Source: an uncultured Eubacteriales bacterium
GTDB taxonomy: Bacteria; Bacillota; Clostridia; Christensenellales; Aristaeellaceae
Direction of reading: 5' to 3'
Assembly (NCBI GenBank): GCA_900550955.1
Contig: URUF01000039.1
Coordinates: 1 to 20,952, forward strand
Length of the DNA: 20,952 bases
Both the position numbers and the translations under genes were made by a program. The notes below the pieces were generated by a model. It saw only the letters and a list, made by a program, of their open reading frames with translations. It was not told the origin of the DNA and made no database searches. Of this stretch, positions 20,929 through 20,952 are shown piece after piece; position 1 is the first letter of the stretch; each line of letters starts with the position of its first letter.

Positions 20929-20952
20929 CTTGGAGGGCCGCAGCCCTCCAAG
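20929..20952. repeat. Perfect inverted repeat at the right edge
   Basis: CTTGGAGGG (20929-20937) and CCCTCCAAG (20944-20952) form a 9-bp stem with a 6-base loop ending exactly at the window edge. It may continue beyond it, and its role is not readable. Confidence 0.55.

Noticed and set aside
1..20952. CRISPR array, transposase, integrase, phage or toxin-antitoxin genes, tRNA or rRNA
   Set aside because: I looked for regular spaced repeats, recombinase-like proteins and tRNA-like cloverleafs in the intergenic regions and found none.

Overview
This 20,952-base window looks like a chromosomal segment of a GC-rich, gut-type Clostridia (Bacillota). The case rests on an RNase J instead of RNase E, strong AGGAGG ribosome binding sites, a greA-lysS pair, an LplB/YtcP-type sugar ABC importer and a tandem PII-like regulator. 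A Christensenellales-like lineage is my guess, from the general look of the proteins only. I see no phage, transposase, CRISPR array, rRNA or tRNA. One stretch around the AraC gene (about 3,100-4,300) is visibly poorer in GC: line 3601-3660 counts 24/60 G+C, against 39/60 for line 8281-8340 inside nagZ.

Layout. 1-429: stacked hairpins, a terminator, and the long leader of rnj. 430-2094 (+): ribonuclease J. 2210-2839 (-): a small membrane-anchored protein of unknown function behind a terminator-containing leader. 3109-4080 (-): AraC/GyrI-type regulator. 4396-6441 (-): greA then lysS from a consensus promoter. 6612-10727 (-): namZ-nagZ-murK-glmA-like GNAT, tightly packed. 10728-10806: divergent control region with a palindrome over the -10 box. 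10807-12854 (+): anmK-murR. 12860-17301 (-): solute-binding protein, two permeases and murQ, convergent with murR. 17608-20743 (-): popT (DUF368), a duplicated DUF1538 membrane protein and a tandem PII-like protein.

The core, 6612-17301, reads as a self-contained peptidoglycan amino-sugar salvage locus. The importer would bring in MurNAc-containing saccharides. NamZ and NagZ, neither with a signal peptide, would cut them from their two kinds of non-reducing end inside the cell. The GNAT would re-acetylate glucosamine units, MurK would phosphorylate free MurNAc and GlcNAc, AnmK would take 1,6-anhydroMurNAc to MurNAc-6-P, and MurQ would turn MurNAc-6-P into GlcNAc-6-P plus D-lactate. MurR is the likely sensor. 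B. subtilis instead secretes NamZ/NagZ and imports MurNAc by a PTS. No PTS, amidase, LD-carboxypeptidase, nagA or nagB is present here, and the importer ATPase is also missing and must come from elsewhere.

The second noteworthy unit is popT-DUF1538-PII. It combines the family of undecaprenyl-phosphate transporters with an uncharacterised membrane protein carrying two matched copies of several motifs, and a fused double PII-like sensor. DUF1538/PII pairing has no function that I know of, and this is the best candidate for an undescribed system in the window.
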